Positions 10,257-19,217 of a stretch of DNA of 43,661 nucleotides are shown here, piece after piece (the first letter of the stretch is position 1; every line of letters starts with the position of its first letter). Both the position numbers and the translations under genes were made by a program. The stretch comes from Gemmatimonadota bacterium (lineage in GTDB: Bacteria; Gemmatimonadota; Gemmatimonadetes; Gemmatimonadales; Gemmatimonadaceae). The notes beneath the pieces are model-generated. The model searched no databases. It was not told the DNA's origin and was given only the letters and a program-made list of their open reading frames with translations. The stretch lies in assembly GCA_016871915.1 (NCBI GenBank), contig VHBP01000017.1:1-43661 (forward strand). Direction: 5' to 3'.

Positions 10257-12674
10257 ATGCGTCGACTTTCCTCGGTGGCGGCCGCACTGCTCTTCGCGGG
10301 CACCCCGTTACAGGCTCAGGATCCAGGAGCGCTCACGGGCCGCTGCCTCACCCCCGATTCGATCGCCGTTCGGGGGGCCGGGCGGGTCTCCCGGGAGTCG
10401 ATCCTCGCCACGAGCGGGATCGGGGCGGGCCAGACGCTCAACTTCCCCGCGGTCCAGCGCGTGCTGCGCGACCTCTATGCCACCGGTGACTTCGAGACGG
10501 TCGCGGTCACCTGTGACCTCTCCCTCTCGCCGAAGACGATCGTGGTCCTCGCGGTGACGGAGCGGCCGCTCCTGCAGACGGTCGACGTCGCCGGCCCCAA
10601 GCGCCTGTCACAGCGGCAGGTCGAGGACCGGGTCGAGCTCCTCGTCGGGCGCCCCGTCGATCCCGCCGCGCTCGCCAATTCGATGCGCCGGATCGACTCG
10701 CTCTATCAGGCGAACGGATTCTATCTCGCCCGAATCGTCCCCGAGACCACCATGGTCGGGGACCGCGTGAAGCTCACCCTGCGAGTGGACGAGGGGCGGC
10801 GGCTCGCCATCTCGGGGATCGATGTCGTCGGGAACGCCCTCGTGAGGGACCGCGACGTGGTCGGGGCGATGAAGACCAAGCCGGAAGGGTTCTTCTTCTT
10901 CCGGCGCGGGGAGTTCAACGAGGATACGTATGCGACGGACCTCGGGGAGAAGATCCCGAAGCTCTTCGCCGATCGCGGCCACGTGGATTTCCAGATCACG
11001 CATGACTCGCTCAGGATCGATCGGGAGCGGGGCAAGGCGTTGCTCGAGCTCGAGGTGCAGGAGGGACCGCAGTTTCGGGTGAAGGCGTTCGAGGTCGTCG
11101 GGAATCGTCGCTTCTCCACGGAGGAGATCTCGGCTCGCTACCCGTTCACGACCCGTGACCCATCGCTGACGGAGCGGGTACAGGGGCTCATCAAGCGCCG
11201 CGCCCCAGCCACCGACATCTTCGATCGCTCGCGCTGGGACGAGGCGACGCAGCAGATCAGCACCCTCTACAGCAACGAGGGATACATCTACGCTCAGGTG
11301 CGGCCGGTGATCGAACGTGATCCCTCGGACAGCGCCGGCTATGTGCGCCTCCGGTGGGATATCCAGGAGGGGACCCCGGCGATCATCAATCGCGTGGACA
11401 TCCTCGGGAACGACTTCACCGTCGAGAACTGCATCCGCGACCAGCTGGTCATCATCCCGGGCGATGTGTTCAACCAGGAGCGGATGATCCGCAGCTGGCG
11501 GAGCATCTCGAACCTCGGGTTCTTCGAAGCACCGTTGCCGTTCCCTGACGTCCGTCCCGCGAATCAGGAGGGGGATGTCGACATCGTCTTCCGCGTGAAG
11601 GAGAAGCGGACGGGGAACGTGAACTTCGGGGCCTCGGTCGGGCAGGGGGTGGGGCTCGGCGGCTTCATCGGCCTCGAGCAGCCGAATCTCTTCGGCAAGT
11701 GCAAGCGCGGCTCGCTGCAGTGGCAGTACGGCCAGTTCATCAACGACTTCAACTCGTCATACGTGGATCCGCAGATACGCGGGACGTTGATCTCGGGACA
11801 GGTGAACGCGTACCGCTCGCAGGCGCGGTTCCGCATCGCCGACCTTGGGCGCACGACGCGCACCGGGGGGACGCTGCGCGTCGGCTTCCCCTTCCCGCGG
11901 AGCCGCTTCGCCCGCGTCTTCGTCTCCTACGGGTTGGAGGGGGTGCGCTTCGGGACCGATGGGCTCCTTGGGACGGTCACGACCGATCAGTGCGCGGGGT
12001 GCATCCGGAGCACGGTCGGGGTCGATATCAGCCGCGACACCCGGCTCGACATGCCGTTCGCGACCGAGGGCCAGCTCCAGTCCTTCAGCGCGGCCTTCAA
12101 CGGCGGCCCGCTCGGCGGGACGGCGACGTATCAGCGCTATACGACCGAGTTCCGCAACTACACGATCATCGGTCGCCTTGGCGGGACCAAGCCGGGGACG
12201 CAGCCGCTGCGCCTGACCTTCGGGCTCTCGACGCGTGCGGGTGCCGTGTTCGGCGACCCAGGGCAGTTCTTCTGGTCGCAGCAGTTCTCCCTTGGTGGTG
12301 TGCAGTTCGGCGAGGCGCTCCGCGGGTATCCGGAGTTCTCGATCACGCCGAACGGTTTCACCACGGCGACGGGGACGTTTAACGCGCAGCGCGAGTCGTT
12401 CGGCAGCGCGTTCTTCGTGAGCACCGCCGAGGTCGGTCTGCGGTTCAATCAGTCGGTGTACCTCAACCTGTTCTACGATGCGGGCAATCTCTGGGCGCGC
12501 CCACGGGACTTCGATCCCACGCGGCTCTTCCGGGGGACCGGCATCGGTCTCAGCACCGTGACACCGCTCGGCCCGTTGGGCATCGATTATGCCTACGGGT
12601 TCGATCGGCGTGACGCGTTCGGTCGTCCCGATCCGAAGTGGCAGTTGCACTTCCGGCTCGGTCAGGTCTTCTAA
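10257..12674 (+). CDS. bamA: outer-membrane assembly factor BamA
   Basis: Central Omp85-family component of the machine that folds beta-barrel proteins into the outer membrane. The 805-residue precursor begins with a signal peptide (about residues 1-21, ending LQAQ). Several POTRA repeats follow (to about residue 430), then a C-terminal 16-strand barrel. The barrel contains LRGYPEF, the L/VRGY-type motif of loop 6, and ends in Phe as expected for a BAM substrate. An open frame extends upstream of the ATG at 10257, but the signal peptide fixes this start. The Skp-like gene follows directly and lipid A genes after it, the bamA-skp-lpxD order also found in proteobacteria. Confidence 0.95.
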   Translation: MRRLSSVAAALLFAGTPLQAQDPGALTGRCLTPDSIAVRGAGRVSRESILATSGIGAGQTLNFPAVQRVLRDLYATGDFETVAVTCDLSLSPKTIVVLAVTERPLLQTVDVAGPKRLSQRQVEDRVELLVGRPVDPAALANSMRRIDSLYQANGFYLARIVPETTMVGDRVKLTLRVDEGRRLAISGIDVVGNALVRDRDVVGAMKTKPEGFFFFRRGEFNEDTYATDLGEKIPKLFADRGHVDFQITHDSLRIDRERGKALLELEVQEGPQFRVKAFEVVGNRRFSTEEISARYPFTTRDPSLTERVQGLIKRRAPATDIFDRSRWDEATQQISTLYSNEGYIYAQVRPVIERDPSDSAGYVRLRWDIQEGTPAIINRVDILGNDFTVENCIRDQLVIIPGDVFNQERMIRSWRSISNLGFFEAPLPFPDVRPANQEGDVDIVFRVKEKRTGNVNFGASVGQGVGLGGFIGLEQPNLFGKCKRGSLQWQYGQFINDFNSSYVDPQIRGTLISGQVNAYRSQARFRIADLGRTTRTGGTLRVGFPFPRSRFARVFVSYGLEGVRFGTDGLLGTVTTDQCAGCIRSTVGVDISRDTRLDMPFATEGQLQSFSAAFNGGPLGGTATYQRYTTEFRNYTIIGRLGGTKPGTQPLRLTFGLSTRAGAVFGDPGQFFWSQQFSLGGVQFGEALRGYPEFSITPNGFTTATGTFNAQRESFGSAFFVSTAEVGLRFNQSVYLNLFYDAGNLWARPRDFDPTRLFRGTGIGLSTVTPLGPLGIDYAYGFDRRDAFGRPDPKWQLHFRLGQVF

Positions 12675-12695
12675 CCCTTCGGAGTGCCCTCACCC

Positions 12696-13331
12696 ATGTT
12701 CGTCCGTCTTCGCGGTCTCGTCCTCGCCGCTCTCTCCCTCGCGGCTCTCGCCGCCCCTGCCGCCGCACAGACCAAGGTGGCCTTCGTCGACACGCGCAAG
12801 ATCCTGCAGGAGATGCCGGGTCGGAACCAGATCGAGGCCCGGTTGCGGACCGAGATCGACGCGCTCGGCGTGCGTGAGAAGGTCATGGTCGACTCGCTCA
12901 ATGCGATGCTGAATGCCTTCCAGAAGGATTCGTCGACGCTGTCGCAGGCCGATCGCACCAAGCGCTTCACGGCGATGCAGGCGTTCGATGCCCGCTACCG
13001 CGACACGCTCGAGGCGCTGCAGCAGGAGGCGCAGGCCAAGCAGGCGGAGGCGATGCAGCCGCTCTTCGATCAGATCCGCGAGGCGCTCGAGATGGTGCGG
13101 GCCGCGGAGGGGTACGCGATGATCTTCGACATGGGGGCGCAGGCGAACCCCGTCGTCGCGATGGACAAGAACCTCGATCTCTCGGACAAGGTGATCGCGC
13201 GGATCCGCACGATGCCGCAGGCCCGTCCGGCGGCGCAGCCGACCCCGACGCGTCCCCCGGCCGCCGCGCCGGCGACGCGTCCGCCGGCCTCGGGACCGAC
13301 GGGCCAGCCCGCGGGCGTCCGTCGCCCGTAA
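12696..13331 (+). CDS. OmpH/Skp family periplasmic chaperone
   Basis: Periplasmic chaperone that holds unfolded outer-membrane proteins on their way to BamA. About 211 residues: a signal peptide (LVLAALSLAALAAPAAAQ), the Skp start KVAFVDTRKILQEMPG, a long charged coiled-coil region rich in Gln, Ala and Glu, and a Pro/Ala/Thr-rich tail of about 40 residues. The tail is not part of standard Skp and may be a flexible extension. ATG 12696 is preferred, with GGAG 11 bases upstream; a GTG at 12684 is in frame. The position between bamA and lpxD matches the E. coli locus. Confidence 0.88.
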   Translation: MFVRLRGLVLAALSLAALAAPAAAQTKVAFVDTRKILQEMPGRNQIEARLRTEIDALGVREKVMVDSLNAMLNAFQKDSSTLSQADRTKRFTAMQAFDARYRDTLEALQQEAQAKQAEAMQPLFDQIREALEMVRAAEGYAMIFDMGAQANPVVAMDKNLDLSDKVIARIRTMPQARPAAQPTPTRPPAAAPATRPPASGPTGQPAGVRRP

Positions 13332-13362
13332 TCGGCACGTCCGTCATTCGGAGGTCGCGGTC

Positions 13363-14406
13363 ATGACCGCGCCATCGTCCGGCCCCCTTCGGGTCGCTGA
13401 CATCGCCGCCATGCTGGGCGCGACGATCGTCGGCGACCGGTCGGTCGTTGTGACCGGGGTCGCGCCGCTCGATCAGGCGGGCGCTGGGGATCTCTCGTTC
13501 CTGGCCTCGGCGCGCTACCTCGACCTCTTCGCCGCCACGGCCGCCAGCGCCGTCATCGTCGCGCCGGAACTCGCCGAGGCGGCGGGGGCCTGTGGAACGA
13601 GGCTCGTGGTGGCCAAACCGCACGAGGCGATCCTCGCGGTCATCGCGCGGATGCATCCGCGGCCGGCGCCACCGTTCGTCGGGGTGCATCCCACGGCGGT
13701 GGTCGCGCCCGGTGCGGTGGTCTCGCCCGAGGCCTGCATCGAGGCCTTCAGTGTGATCGGGGCGGGGGCGACGATCGGTGCCAACGCCTGGATCGGCCCG
13801 CACTGCGTCATCGGGGCCGGGAGCACCATCGGTCCCGAGACGCACCTGATCGACCATGTGACGATCTACCCGGGGTGTCGGGTCGGCGCGCGCGGTCTGC
13901 TCCATGCCGGTGTGCGTGTGGGCAGCGATGGTTTCGGCTTCGTCTATCGCGACGGGGCGCACCAGAAGATCCCGCATGTGGGCGGGTGTGTGATCGGGGA
14001 CGACGTCGAGATGGGCGCGAATTGCACGATCGATCGCGGGAGCATCGACGACACGGTGATCGGTGACGGGACCAAGCTCGACAATCTCGTGCACATCGGG
14101 CACAACGTCCGCGTGGGGACGCACTGCCTCATGGCGGCGGGATGCGTCGTGGCCGGGTCTGCGAGGATCGAGGATCTCGTCTCTCTCGGGGGACAGGTCG
14201 CGGTCGGGGGGCATCTCACGGTCGGTCGCGGCGCGCGCATCGCGGCGAAGTCCGGGGTGGTGAAAGACGTGCCCGCGGGGGAGACTTGGAGCGGCTTTCC
14301 GGCGCGACCGCATCGCGAGGAATTGCGGCGGGCTGGCGCGACGGCGCGTCTCCCCGGGATCATCGCGGCACTCGAGCGTCTCGTGGGCGGCGGGACGGAC
14401 GCCTGA
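13363..14406 (+). CDS. lpxD: UDP-3-O-acylglucosamine N-acyltransferase LpxD
   Basis: Adds the second acyl chain (on N2) to UDP-3-O-acylglucosamine in lipid A synthesis. The 347-residue protein has an N-terminal uridine-binding domain (about 1-100) and a left-handed beta-helix of hexapeptide repeats (about 100-300) with many [IV]G-type turns. The catalytic histidine is H247 in HIGHNVRVG, matching IAHN in E. coli. A helical C-terminal segment completes the family layout. GGAGG (13350-13354) precedes the ATG. Its stop overlaps the lpxC-fabZ start (TGATG). Confidence 0.95.
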   Translation: MTAPSSGPLRVADIAAMLGATIVGDRSVVVTGVAPLDQAGAGDLSFLASARYLDLFAATAASAVIVAPELAEAAGACGTRLVVAKPHEAILAVIARMHPRPAPPFVGVHPTAVVAPGAVVSPEACIEAFSVIGAGATIGANAWIGPHCVIGAGSTIGPETHLIDHVTIYPGCRVGARGLLHAGVRVGSDGFGFVYRDGAHQKIPHVGGCVIGDDVEMGANCTIDRGSIDDTVIGDGTKLDNLVHIGHNVRVGTHCLMAAGCVVAGSARIEDLVSLGGQVAVGGHLTVGRGARIAAKSGVVKDVPAGETWSGFPARPHREELRRAGATARLPGIIAALERLVGGGTDA

Positions 14407-15683
14407 TGGGGCGGCGGACCATCGCGCGGGCGGTCACGATCGCTGGAGCGGGGCTCCACCTGGGGCGACCCTGCGCGCTGACCTTCGAACCGGCCGCCGT
14501 CGGTCAGGGGCTCCGCTTCCGGCGGTCCGATCTGCCTGGAGCGCCGGTGATCCCGGCCCATGTGTCGGTGGCGGTGGCGGCCGAACGTCGGACGCAGCTG
14601 GGCGACGGCGATCAGGCGCTACACACCGTGGAGCATGTGTTGGCGGCGGTGGCCGGCCTTGGGATCGATGATCTGACCATCGCGATGGATGCTGCCGAGC
14701 CGCCCATCATGGACGGATCGGCGGAGCCCTTCCGTGTGGCGCTCCTCGATGCCGGGATCGTCGATCATGGTGGCGAGGTCACGGTGTTGCGGCTCCGCGA
14801 ACCGGTGCGCATCGTCGACGGGGAGTCGACGTATGTGGCGATGCCAGCCGAGGGGCTGGCGCTCGACGTCCGGATCGACTTCCCGCATCCGCTCATCGGG
14901 ACGCAGACGGGTCAATGGGCCGTGACGCCGGAATCCTTCGGCGACGAGCTGTCGGCGGCCCGGACCTTCGGCCTCCTCAGTTGGGTCGAGGAGCTGCGAG
15001 GGAAAGGACTCATCAAGGGCGCGTCGACGACGAACACGATCGCGCTCGATGCGACCGGGGTCGTCGAGAACACGCTGCGGTGGCCGGACGAGTTCGTCCG
15101 GCACAAGGCGATGGATGTGGTGGGGGATCTCGCGCTCGCCGGCGGTCGCGTGGCCGCGCACATCACGGCGACCAAGCCGAGTCATCAAGGGACCGTCACC
15201 CTCGTGCGGGCGATGCTCGCACAGGCCGCAGGGCACTCGAACAGGGAGCTACCGGTGGACATCGAACAGATCATGCGCATCCTCCCGCATCGCTATCCGT
15301 TCCTGCTCGTGGATCGGATCGTCGAGATGCAGGAGAAGACCCGCATCGTCGGGATCAAGAACGTCACCATCAATGAGCCCTTCTTCCAAGGGCACTTCCC
15401 GGGGCACCCGATCATGCCGGGCGTGCTCATCGTCGAGGCGATGGCGCAGGTGGGCGGGGTCCTCCTGATGGGAACGGTCGACGCCCCCGAGACCAAGGTC
15501 GTCTACTTCATGTCGCTCGACAACGTGAAGTTCCGTCGCCCGGTGAAGCCCGGGGACCAGCTGCGGATCGAGGTCGACATCGTCCAGCTCCGCAGCACGA
15601 TGTGCCGCATCAAGGGCGTGGCGAAGGTGGATGACACCGTGGTCTGCGAGGCCGATATGGCCGCCGTGGTGCGCGACCGATGA
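14406..15683 (+). CDS. lpxC/fabZ: bifunctional LpxC deacetylase / FabZ dehydratase
   Basis: A natural fusion of two enzymes. Residues 1 to about 275 are LpxC, the zinc deacetylase for the committed step of lipid A synthesis: E76 and H77 in TVEHVL, H233 and D237 in HKAMD, and H260 in KPSH match the metal and catalytic residues. Residues about 283-425 are FabZ, the (3R)-hydroxyacyl-ACP dehydratase of fatty acid elongation, with [21 protein letters not shown] and EAMAQ carrying the catalytic His and Glu. No stop or start signal separates the halves. LpxC-FabZ fusions are known in Bacteroidetes and some other phyla. The start overlaps the lpxD stop and the end overlaps lpxA (ATGA). Confidence 0.95.
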   Translation: MGRRTIARAVTIAGAGLHLGRPCALTFEPAAVGQGLRFRRSDLPGAPVIPAHVSVAVAAERRTQLGDGDQALHTVEHVLAAVAGLGIDDLTIAMDAAEPPIMDGSAEPFRVALLDAGIVDHGGEVTVLRLREPVRIVDGESTYVAMPAEGLALDVRIDFPHPLIGTQTGQWAVTPESFGDELSAARTFGLLSWVEELRGKGLIKGASTTNTIALDATGVVENTLRWPDEFVRHKAMDVVGDLALAGGRVAAHITATKPSHQGTVTLVRAMLAQAAGHSNRELPVDIEQIMRILPHRYPFLLVDRIVEMQEKTRIVGIKNVTINEPFFQGHFPGHPIMPGVLIVEAMAQVGGVLLMGTVDAPETKVVYFMSLDNVKFRRPVKPGDQLRIEVDIVQLRSTMCRIKGVAKVDDTVVCEADMAAVVRDR

Positions 15684-16456
15684 GCGTCCGCATCCATCCG
15701 TCCGCCATCGTCGATCCCGGCGCCAAGCTTGGCACCGATGTGGTCGTCGGGCCGTGGGCGATGATCGGCCCGCACTGCACCGTCGGCGATGGGAGCGTCA
15801 TCGAGACGCGCGCCGTGCTCGAGGAGCATGTGCATCTCGGGCCCCGAGTCACCGTCGGCATCGGCTCGGTGCTCGGCGGTAAGCCGCAGGATCTCAAGTT
15901 CAAGGGCGAGGTCACGACGGTCGAGATCGGTGAGGGCACCACGATCCGCGAATACGCGACGATCAATCGCGGGACCTCCGAATCGTATAAGACGACGGTC
16001 GGTCGGAACTGCTTCCTGATGTCCTATGTCCACCTTGCGCACGACTGTCACGTCGGTGATGGGGTGATCATCTCGAACGCGACGCAGCTCGCCGGGCATG
16101 TGAAGATCGACGACCGCGCGATTATCTCAGGACTTTGTGCGGTCCACCAGTTCGTGAAGATCGGTCGCCATGCCTTCGTGGGCGGGATGTCGCGCGTGGC
16201 GAAGGATATCCCGCCGTACGTGAAGGCGGTGGGGAACCCGGTGAAACTCTACGGGCTTAACTCCGTCGGGCTCCAGCGCAGCGGGTTCGCCGAGGAGACG
16301 GTCACGGAGCTCAAGAAGGCATATCGGTTATTCTTTCGGTCAGAGGAGAACATCTCGCAGGCGCTCGAGCGCGCACGCGCCGAGCTCAAGCCGCTGCCAG
16401 AGGTCGAGGCCTTCATCACCTTCGTCGAGGCGAGCGGGCGCGGGGTCGTGGTATGA
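15680..16456 (+). CDS. lpxA: acyl-ACP--UDP-GlcNAc O-acyltransferase LpxA
   Basis: First enzyme of lipid A synthesis, moving a 3-hydroxyacyl chain from ACP to UDP-GlcNAc. The 258-residue protein has the hexapeptide beta-helix and a helical C-terminus. The catalytic histidine is H121 in VHLAHDC. AVHQF (154-158) follows and GG at 168-169 lines up with the chain-length position (G173) of E. coli LpxA; a Gly there is compatible with a long acyl chain. Starts and ends with ATGA overlaps to lpxC-fabZ and to the dehydrogenase gene. The fusion partner upstream gives FabZ and LpxA in one operon, both using hydroxyacyl-ACP. Confidence 0.95.
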   Translation: MSVRIHPSAIVDPGAKLGTDVVVGPWAMIGPHCTVGDGSVIETRAVLEEHVHLGPRVTVGIGSVLGGKPQDLKFKGEVTTVEIGEGTTIREYATINRGTSESYKTTVGRNCFLMSYVHLAHDCHVGDGVIISNATQLAGHVKIDDRAIISGLCAVHQFVKIGRHAFVGGMSRVAKDIPPYVKAVGNPVKLYGLNSVGLQRSGFAEETVTELKKAYRLFFRSEENISQALERARAELKPLPEVEAFITFVEASGRGVVV

Positions 16457-17448
16457 CGCGACCAGTGCGCATCGGCGTCATCGGGGCGGGGAGCCTCGGC
16501 TTCCATCACGCTCGATTGTTGCGCGGTGTGCCTGGTGTGGCGTTCCACGGGATCTACGAGGCGAATCCCGAGCGCGCCGGGGAGGTGTCGAGGGAGCTGG
16601 AGATCCAGGCACACCCGACGCTGGATGCGCTGCTCGCAGAGGTTGATGCGGTCTCGATCGTGGTGCCGACCCCCCTCCATCATCGGGTGGCGATGGCGGC
16701 GCTCGCGCAGGGGAAGCATATCCTCATCGAGAAGCCGATCACCGTGACGCTCGCCGAGGCGGACGAGCTGCTCGAGCTCGCGGATCGGCAAGGCGTGCTG
16801 GTACAGATCGGGCATATCGAGCGGTTCAACCGCGCGGTTCGTGCCGCGCTCCCGTACGTCGATCACCCACTCTTCATCGATAGCGATCGACTCGCCCCGT
16901 TCAACCCGCGCGGGAGCGATGTGGCGGTGGTGCTCGATCTCATGATCCACGACATCGACCTGGTGCTCACCCTCACCGGATCGCCGGTCACCGAGGTCTC
17001 GGCCGCGGGGCTTCCCGTGTTGACGCCGTCGATCGATATCGCTGATGCGCGGCTGCGGTTCGCGAGCGGGGCGGTGGCCACGATCACCTCGAGTCGTGTC
17101 TCGAAGGACCGGATGCGCAAACTCCGCATCTTCCAGCGCAACGGGTATCTCTCGCTCGACCTCGCGGCCGGGACGGGGGAGATGTATCGCCTGCGCGGCG
17201 ATGTGGATCTGGCGATGCTCGCGCGGCAGGCGCAGCCGCTCGAGGCCTTCGTGGAGCGTGTGCCTCTCGAGGCCCCCGAAGGGGAGCCGCTCAAGCTCGA
17301 ACTCGAGAGCTTCGCTGCGGCCCTGCGCGGGGAGGCGCCCGTGTCGGTCACGGGACGTGCGGGACGCGATGCGTTGGCGGTGGCGCTGCAGATCGTCGCC
17401 GACATCGAGCGGGGCTCCCCGCTCGCCGCGCTCAGCGCGCGGGCGTGA
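16453..17448 (+). CDS. Gfo/Idh/MocA family NAD(P)-dependent oxidoreductase
   Basis: A 331-residue sugar-dehydrogenase-type protein. The N-terminal Rossmann fold has GVIGAGSLGFHHARLL (about residues 8-23), and LIEKPITVT around residue 95 is the family EKP motif with its catalytic lysine. IGHIERFNRA and the C-terminal sheet domain are also typical. It lies between lpxA and lpxB, with an ATGA overlap to lpxA, so a role in lipid A sugar modification is likely. GnnA, which oxidises UDP-GlcNAc for 2,3-diamino lipid A, belongs to this family and sits beside lpxA in some bacteria, but no GnnB aminotransferase is in the window. The substrate is therefore unproven. Confidence 0.88.
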   Translation: MTRPVRIGVIGAGSLGFHHARLLRGVPGVAFHGIYEANPERAGEVSRELEIQAHPTLDALLAEVDAVSIVVPTPLHHRVAMAALAQGKHILIEKPITVTLAEADELLELADRQGVLVQIGHIERFNRAVRAALPYVDHPLFIDSDRLAPFNPRGSDVAVVLDLMIHDIDLVLTLTGSPVTEVSAAGLPVLTPSIDIADARLRFASGAVATITSSRVSKDRMRKLRIFQRNGYLSLDLAAGTGEMYRLRGDVDLAMLARQAQPLEAFVERVPLEAPEGEPLKLELESFAAALRGEAPVSVTGRAGRDALAVALQIVADIERGSPLAALSARA

Positions 17449-17457
17449 CGGCCCCAC

Positions 17458-18564
17458 GTGCGTGAGATCCTGATCCTCGCCGGCGAGGCGTCCGGCGATC
17501 TCCATGGGGCGCTCCTCGCCGAGCCGCTGCGGCGGCTGCGACCTGATCTCGCGCTGACGGGGACCGGCGGCGCGCGCATGCGGGCCGCGGGGGTGGAACT
17601 CCTGACGGAACATGCGGGCGTCGTCGGCTTCGTCGAGGTCATCCGACACATCCCGGCGCATCTGCGGCTGCTGCGCCAGGTGAAGGCGCGGCTCGCGAGC
17701 GGGCGGGTCGCCCTCGTGATCTGCATCGACTATCCCGGCTTCAACATGCGGGTCGCCGCCGCGGCCAAGGCTGCTGGGGTGCCCGTGCTCTACTACATCA
17801 CGCCGCAGGTCTGGGCCTGGAAGGCGGGACGGATGCGTGCGATGGCGGAGACCTTCACCAAGGCCGCGGTGATCCTCCCGTTCGAGGAGCCGCTCCTGCG
17901 CGCGGGCGGCGTCGATGCCACCTTCGTCGGACATCCGCTCCTGGATAGAGCGGCGGCGATGCCCGATCGCGCCGAGGCGCGCCGTCGGTGTGGTCTGCCA
18001 GAATCGGGGGAGGTACTCGCGCTCTTCCCGGGGAGTCGTGCCGAAGAGATCCGGCGACATCTCGCCGACTTCGTCGCCGTCGCGCGGCGATTGCAAGCGG
18101 ACCGTCCGGGATTGCAGGTGGTGTTGAGCGCTGCGCCGACGATCGCGTTCGCCTCGGGCGAGATCCCGTTCCCGGTGATCCGCTCGGCGAGCTTCGACGT
18201 CTTGCGCGCTGCGGATGTGGCGCTCTGCAAGAGCGGGACGACGACGCTCGAGGCGGCGGTGGCCGGGTGTCCCTGCGCGATCGTCTACCGTACGAGTCCC
18301 ATCTCATACGCGATCGCGCGACGGTTGGTGCGGATCCCGCACATCGGGCTGCTGAACATCGTGGCGGGGCGGGAGGTCGCCCCGGAGTTCGTGCAGGACG
18401 CTTTTACGCCTGAGGCCGTCGCGGCGGCCCTCGCGCCGCTCTTCGAGGCCGAAGGGCCGGCGCGGCGACGCATGCTCGAGGGGTTGGCCGAGGTGCGTGG
18501 GCGACTTGGCACCGCCGGGGCGAGTGCGCGCGTGGCGGCGATGGCGGCGGAGCTGGTGCGGTGA
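17458..18564 (+). CDS. lpxB: lipid-A-disaccharide synthase LpxB
   Basis: Peripheral membrane glycosyltransferase (GT19) that joins lipid X and UDP-diacylglucosamine into the lipid A disaccharide. The 368-residue protein starts REILILAGEASGDLHG, the family signature. YITPQVWAWKAGR, FVGHPLLD, FPGSRAEEI and the donor-site CKSGTTTLEAAVAG follow in the usual order. The GTG start at 17458 lies 9 bases after the dehydrogenase stop. The stop overlaps the DUF374 gene as GTGA. Confidence 0.95.
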   Translation: MREILILAGEASGDLHGALLAEPLRRLRPDLALTGTGGARMRAAGVELLTEHAGVVGFVEVIRHIPAHLRLLRQVKARLASGRVALVICIDYPGFNMRVAAAAKAAGVPVLYYITPQVWAWKAGRMRAMAETFTKAAVILPFEEPLLRAGGVDATFVGHPLLDRAAAMPDRAEARRRCGLPESGEVLALFPGSRAEEIRRHLADFVAVARRLQADRPGLQVVLSAAPTIAFASGEIPFPVIRSASFDVLRAADVALCKSGTTTLEAAVAGCPCAIVYRTSPISYAIARRLVRIPHIGLLNIVAGREVAPEFVQDAFTPEAVAAALAPLFEAEGPARRRMLEGLAEVRGRLGTAGASARVAAMAAELVR

Positions 18565-19217
18565 GCGATCGGTCCGGCAACTCATCCGAGGCATCTGACG
18601 CGGCGCGCACCGCCCGTCGGGAGCGCAAGCTGTGGTGGACGGAGCGGCTCGTGTCAGGCGTCGTCGGACTGCTCGCCCCGACCTGGCGCTTCGCGTTCGT
18701 GCATGCCGATGGTCGGCCATGGCGCGACGAGCCGGCGCGGCCGTTCATCTACGCGATCTGGCACGGGGAGTTGCTGCCGATCCTCCGTGCGCACCGTGAC
18801 CGGGGGATCGTCGGGATGGTCAGCGAGCATGGGGATGGCGAGCTCCTCGCTCGCATCATCTCGCGATGGGGCTATCGTCTGGTTCGAGGTTCGACGACTC
18901 GGGGCGCGGGACGCGTCTTACTCGCATTCGTGCGCGAGCTGCGTGCAGGGAACGTCGGGATCCTGACACCTGACGGGCCCAGAGGACCGGCTGGAGTCCC
19001 GCAGGCCGGCGTGCTCCTCGCCTCCGCACAATCTGGTGCGCCGATCGTCCCCGTCCGGTGTGCGGTCTCTCGGGCGTGGCGGCTCACGAGCTGGGACCGC
19101 TTCATGATTCCGAAGCCCTTTGCGCGGCTACGTATCATCTATGGCGAATCGTGGCGACCCGAGGGCACCGATCAGTCGGCCCTCGACGAGTTGGCGCGGC
19201 GGATGGGGCCCCCCTGA
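18561..19217 (+). CDS. DUF374 lysophospholipid acyltransferase family protein
   Basis: A 218-residue DUF374 protein of the acyltransferase superfamily. Motifs are WHGELLP, SEHGDGELLA, RGSTTRGAGR and TPDGPRGPAG. The usual HX4D motif is replaced by the DUF374 pattern. A hydrophobic stretch at about residues 30-45 may anchor it to the inner membrane. It lies between lpxB and lpxK, with GTGA and TGATG overlaps, so it may add a secondary acyl chain to lipid A, taking the role of LpxL/LpxM. Direct evidence for the substrate is absent. The Kdo transferase gene waaA, often found here, is missing from the window. Confidence 0.85.
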   Translation: MSDRSGNSSEASDAARTARRERKLWWTERLVSGVVGLLAPTWRFAFVHADGRPWRDEPARPFIYAIWHGELLPILRAHRDRGIVGMVSEHGDGELLARIISRWGYRLVRGSTTRGAGRVLLAFVRELRAGNVGILTPDGPRGPAGVPQAGVLLASAQSGAPIVPVRCAVSRAWRLTSWDRFMIPKPFARLRIIYGESWRPEGTDQSALDELARRMGPP

